The translations under genes were made by a program, and so were the position numbers. A stretch of DNA of 5,087 nt from Mucilaginibacter sp. Lineage in GTDB: Bacteria; Bacteroidota; Bacteroidia; Sphingobacteriales; Sphingobacteriaceae. Below are positions 4,221-5,087 of the stretch, piece after piece (position 1 is the first letter of the stretch; each line of letters begins with the position of its first letter). Below the pieces are notes generated by a model. That model did not search any database. It worked only from the letters and a program-made list of their open reading frames with translations, and had not been told where the DNA came from. The DNA is taken from contig JAICXZ010000311.1 of the NCBI GenBank assembly GCA_025934475.1, forward strand, positions 1 to 5,087, given 5' to 3'.

Positions 4221-5087
4221 CTATTCGAACCAGGTCAACACAACTTCTCTCGCAGGCAGCGGTATCTCCATCTTCATCTTCTTGCGCATTCCGCCAAGGT
4301 CATTGAATACCTTATTGGGGTTAGCAGCTTTTAAAGACTCGATAGTATTGAAGCCCATGTTATTAAGTACCGGCACCCATTCAACTGGTACACCGATTTC
4401 AACGAAATCAGCTGCAGAAGCTACTTTGGCTTTCTTTTCAGGGCGCATTTGCGGGAAGAACAATACTTCCTGGATAGTATGTTGGTTGGTTAAAAGCATT
4501 ACGAGTCTGTCGATGCCGATACCCAGGCCGGAAGTTGGCGGCATGCCGTATTCCAAAGCGCGCAGGAAATCATCGTCCATCGCCATAGCTTCTTCGTCAC
4601 CACGGCCGGCCAGGATCAATTGCTCTTCGAGACGTGCACGTTGATCGATTGGGTCGTTCAATTCAGAATAGGCATTAGCTATTTCCTTGCCATTTACAAA
4701 CAGTTCGAAACGCTCAACCAAGCCCTCTTTGCTGCGGTGTTTTTTTGCAAGCGGCGTCATCTCGATAGGGTAATCGGTGATGTAGGTCGGCTGAATCAGG
4801 TTTGCCTCAACTTTGGCACTGAATATTTCGTCGATCAGCTTGCCTTTGCCCATGGTTGCATCAGTTTCGATACCCAGTTCGGCGCAGGTTTTAAGCAAAG
4901 CTGCTTCGTCCATAGCCGAAACATCGATACCCGTATACTTATGTATCGACTCGTACATCGACAATCTTTCATAAGGACCAGCAAAATTGATCTCGTTATT
5001 ACCAACCTGCACTACCGGAACACCGTGAACCGCTTTGGTCACTTCCTCGAGGCAGTTTTCTACCATTTCCATCATCCAGATGTAGTC
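4221..5087 (-). CDS. lysS: Lysyl-tRNA synthetase, class II, C-terminal part (runs off right edge)
   Basis: The minus-strand frame is open from the right edge to TAG at 4221, giving 288 codons; the ATG at 5075 is internal, since DYIW is encoded before it. The enzyme charges tRNA-Lys with lysine in the cytoplasm. The visible part covers the end of the class II catalytic core: NLIQPTYITDYP (fragment residues 96-107), ERFELFVNGKEIANAYSELN (125-144, lysine-site region), GDEEAM (163-168) and the ATP-binding motif 3 GLGIGIDR (187-194), then FFPQMRP. These align well by eye with E. coli LysS. E. coli LysS ends shortly after this point, but here about 70 residues follow (218-288), including VEWVPVLNNMGFNTIESL and ending LTWFE. 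This resembles a small helix-hairpin-helix-like tail seen in Bacteroidota LysRS. Motifs 1 and 2 and the anticodon-binding domain are outside the window. Downstream it abuts the heptamer hairpin. Confidence 0.97.
   Translation of the reverse strand, partial: DYIWMMEMVENCLEEVTKAVHGVPVVQVGNNEINFAGPYERLSMYESIHKYTGIDVSAMDEAALLKTCAELGIETDATMGKGKLIDEIFSAKVEANLIQPTYITDYPIEMTPLAKKHRSKEGLVERFELFVNGKEIANAYSELNDPIDQRARLEEQLILAGRGDEEAMAMDDDFLRALEYGMPPTSGLGIGIDRLVMLLTNQHTIQEVLFFPQMRPEKKAKVASAADFVEIGVPVEWVPVLNNMGFNTIESLKAANPNKVFNDLGGMRKKMKMEIPLPAREVVLTWFE

Noticed and set aside
4282..4644. Plus-strand 120-codon open frame
   Set aside because: Antisense shadow of lysS, which has clear class II synthetase motifs.

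Overview
The window looks like chromosomal DNA from a member of the Bacteroidota, most likely a Sphingobacteriaceae-type soil bacterium such as Mucilaginibacter or Pedobacter. The reasons are the A+T-rich gaps, the near absence of Shine-Dalgarno sequences, several matches to the Bacteroidota -7 promoter box TAnnTTTG, a lysyl-tRNA synthetase with a C-terminal tail, and short phased intergenic repeats. The genus is an inference. All genes look like ordinary chromosomal genes, and no phage, transposase, CRISPR, rRNA or tRNA was seen.

Layout from left to right. Positions 1-993 (minus strand) hold a metal-homeostasis operon: a DtxR-family regulator of the manganese type (mntR), then the first 115 codons of an NRAMP metal transporter (mntH), overlapping by ATGA. 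The 122-bp gap 994-1115 is a divergent control region with a DtxR-like palindrome lying over the predicted mntR promoter. Positions 1116-1586 (plus) encode an Lrp/AsnC regulator. Positions 1679-2266 (plus) encode an A+T-rich three-helix membrane protein of unknown function. The 234-bp gap 2267-2500 has no gene but holds phased AAG repeats, a run of ten C and overlapping hairpins. Positions 2501-3178 (minus) encode uracil-DNA glycosylase (ung). It is divergent from a membrane-anchored TPR protein at 3251-3799 (plus), which has a good promoter. A strong bidirectional terminator at 3805-3845 separates that gene from a convergent 69-residue orphan (3838-4047, minus). The gap 4048-4220 holds an inverted array of seven-base repeats ending two bases before the stop of lysS, whose last 288 codons run off the right edge (4221-5087, minus).

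Functionally, only mntR and mntH form an evident unit: the metal-sensing repressor probably shuts off its own promoter and so metal import when Mn (or Fe) is plentiful. The other genes are single housekeeping or orphan genes. No convincing new multi-gene system is present. The points most worth checking are the operator/promoter overlap with two possible leaderless mRNAs, the repeats that abut stop codons, and the two uncharacterised small proteins.
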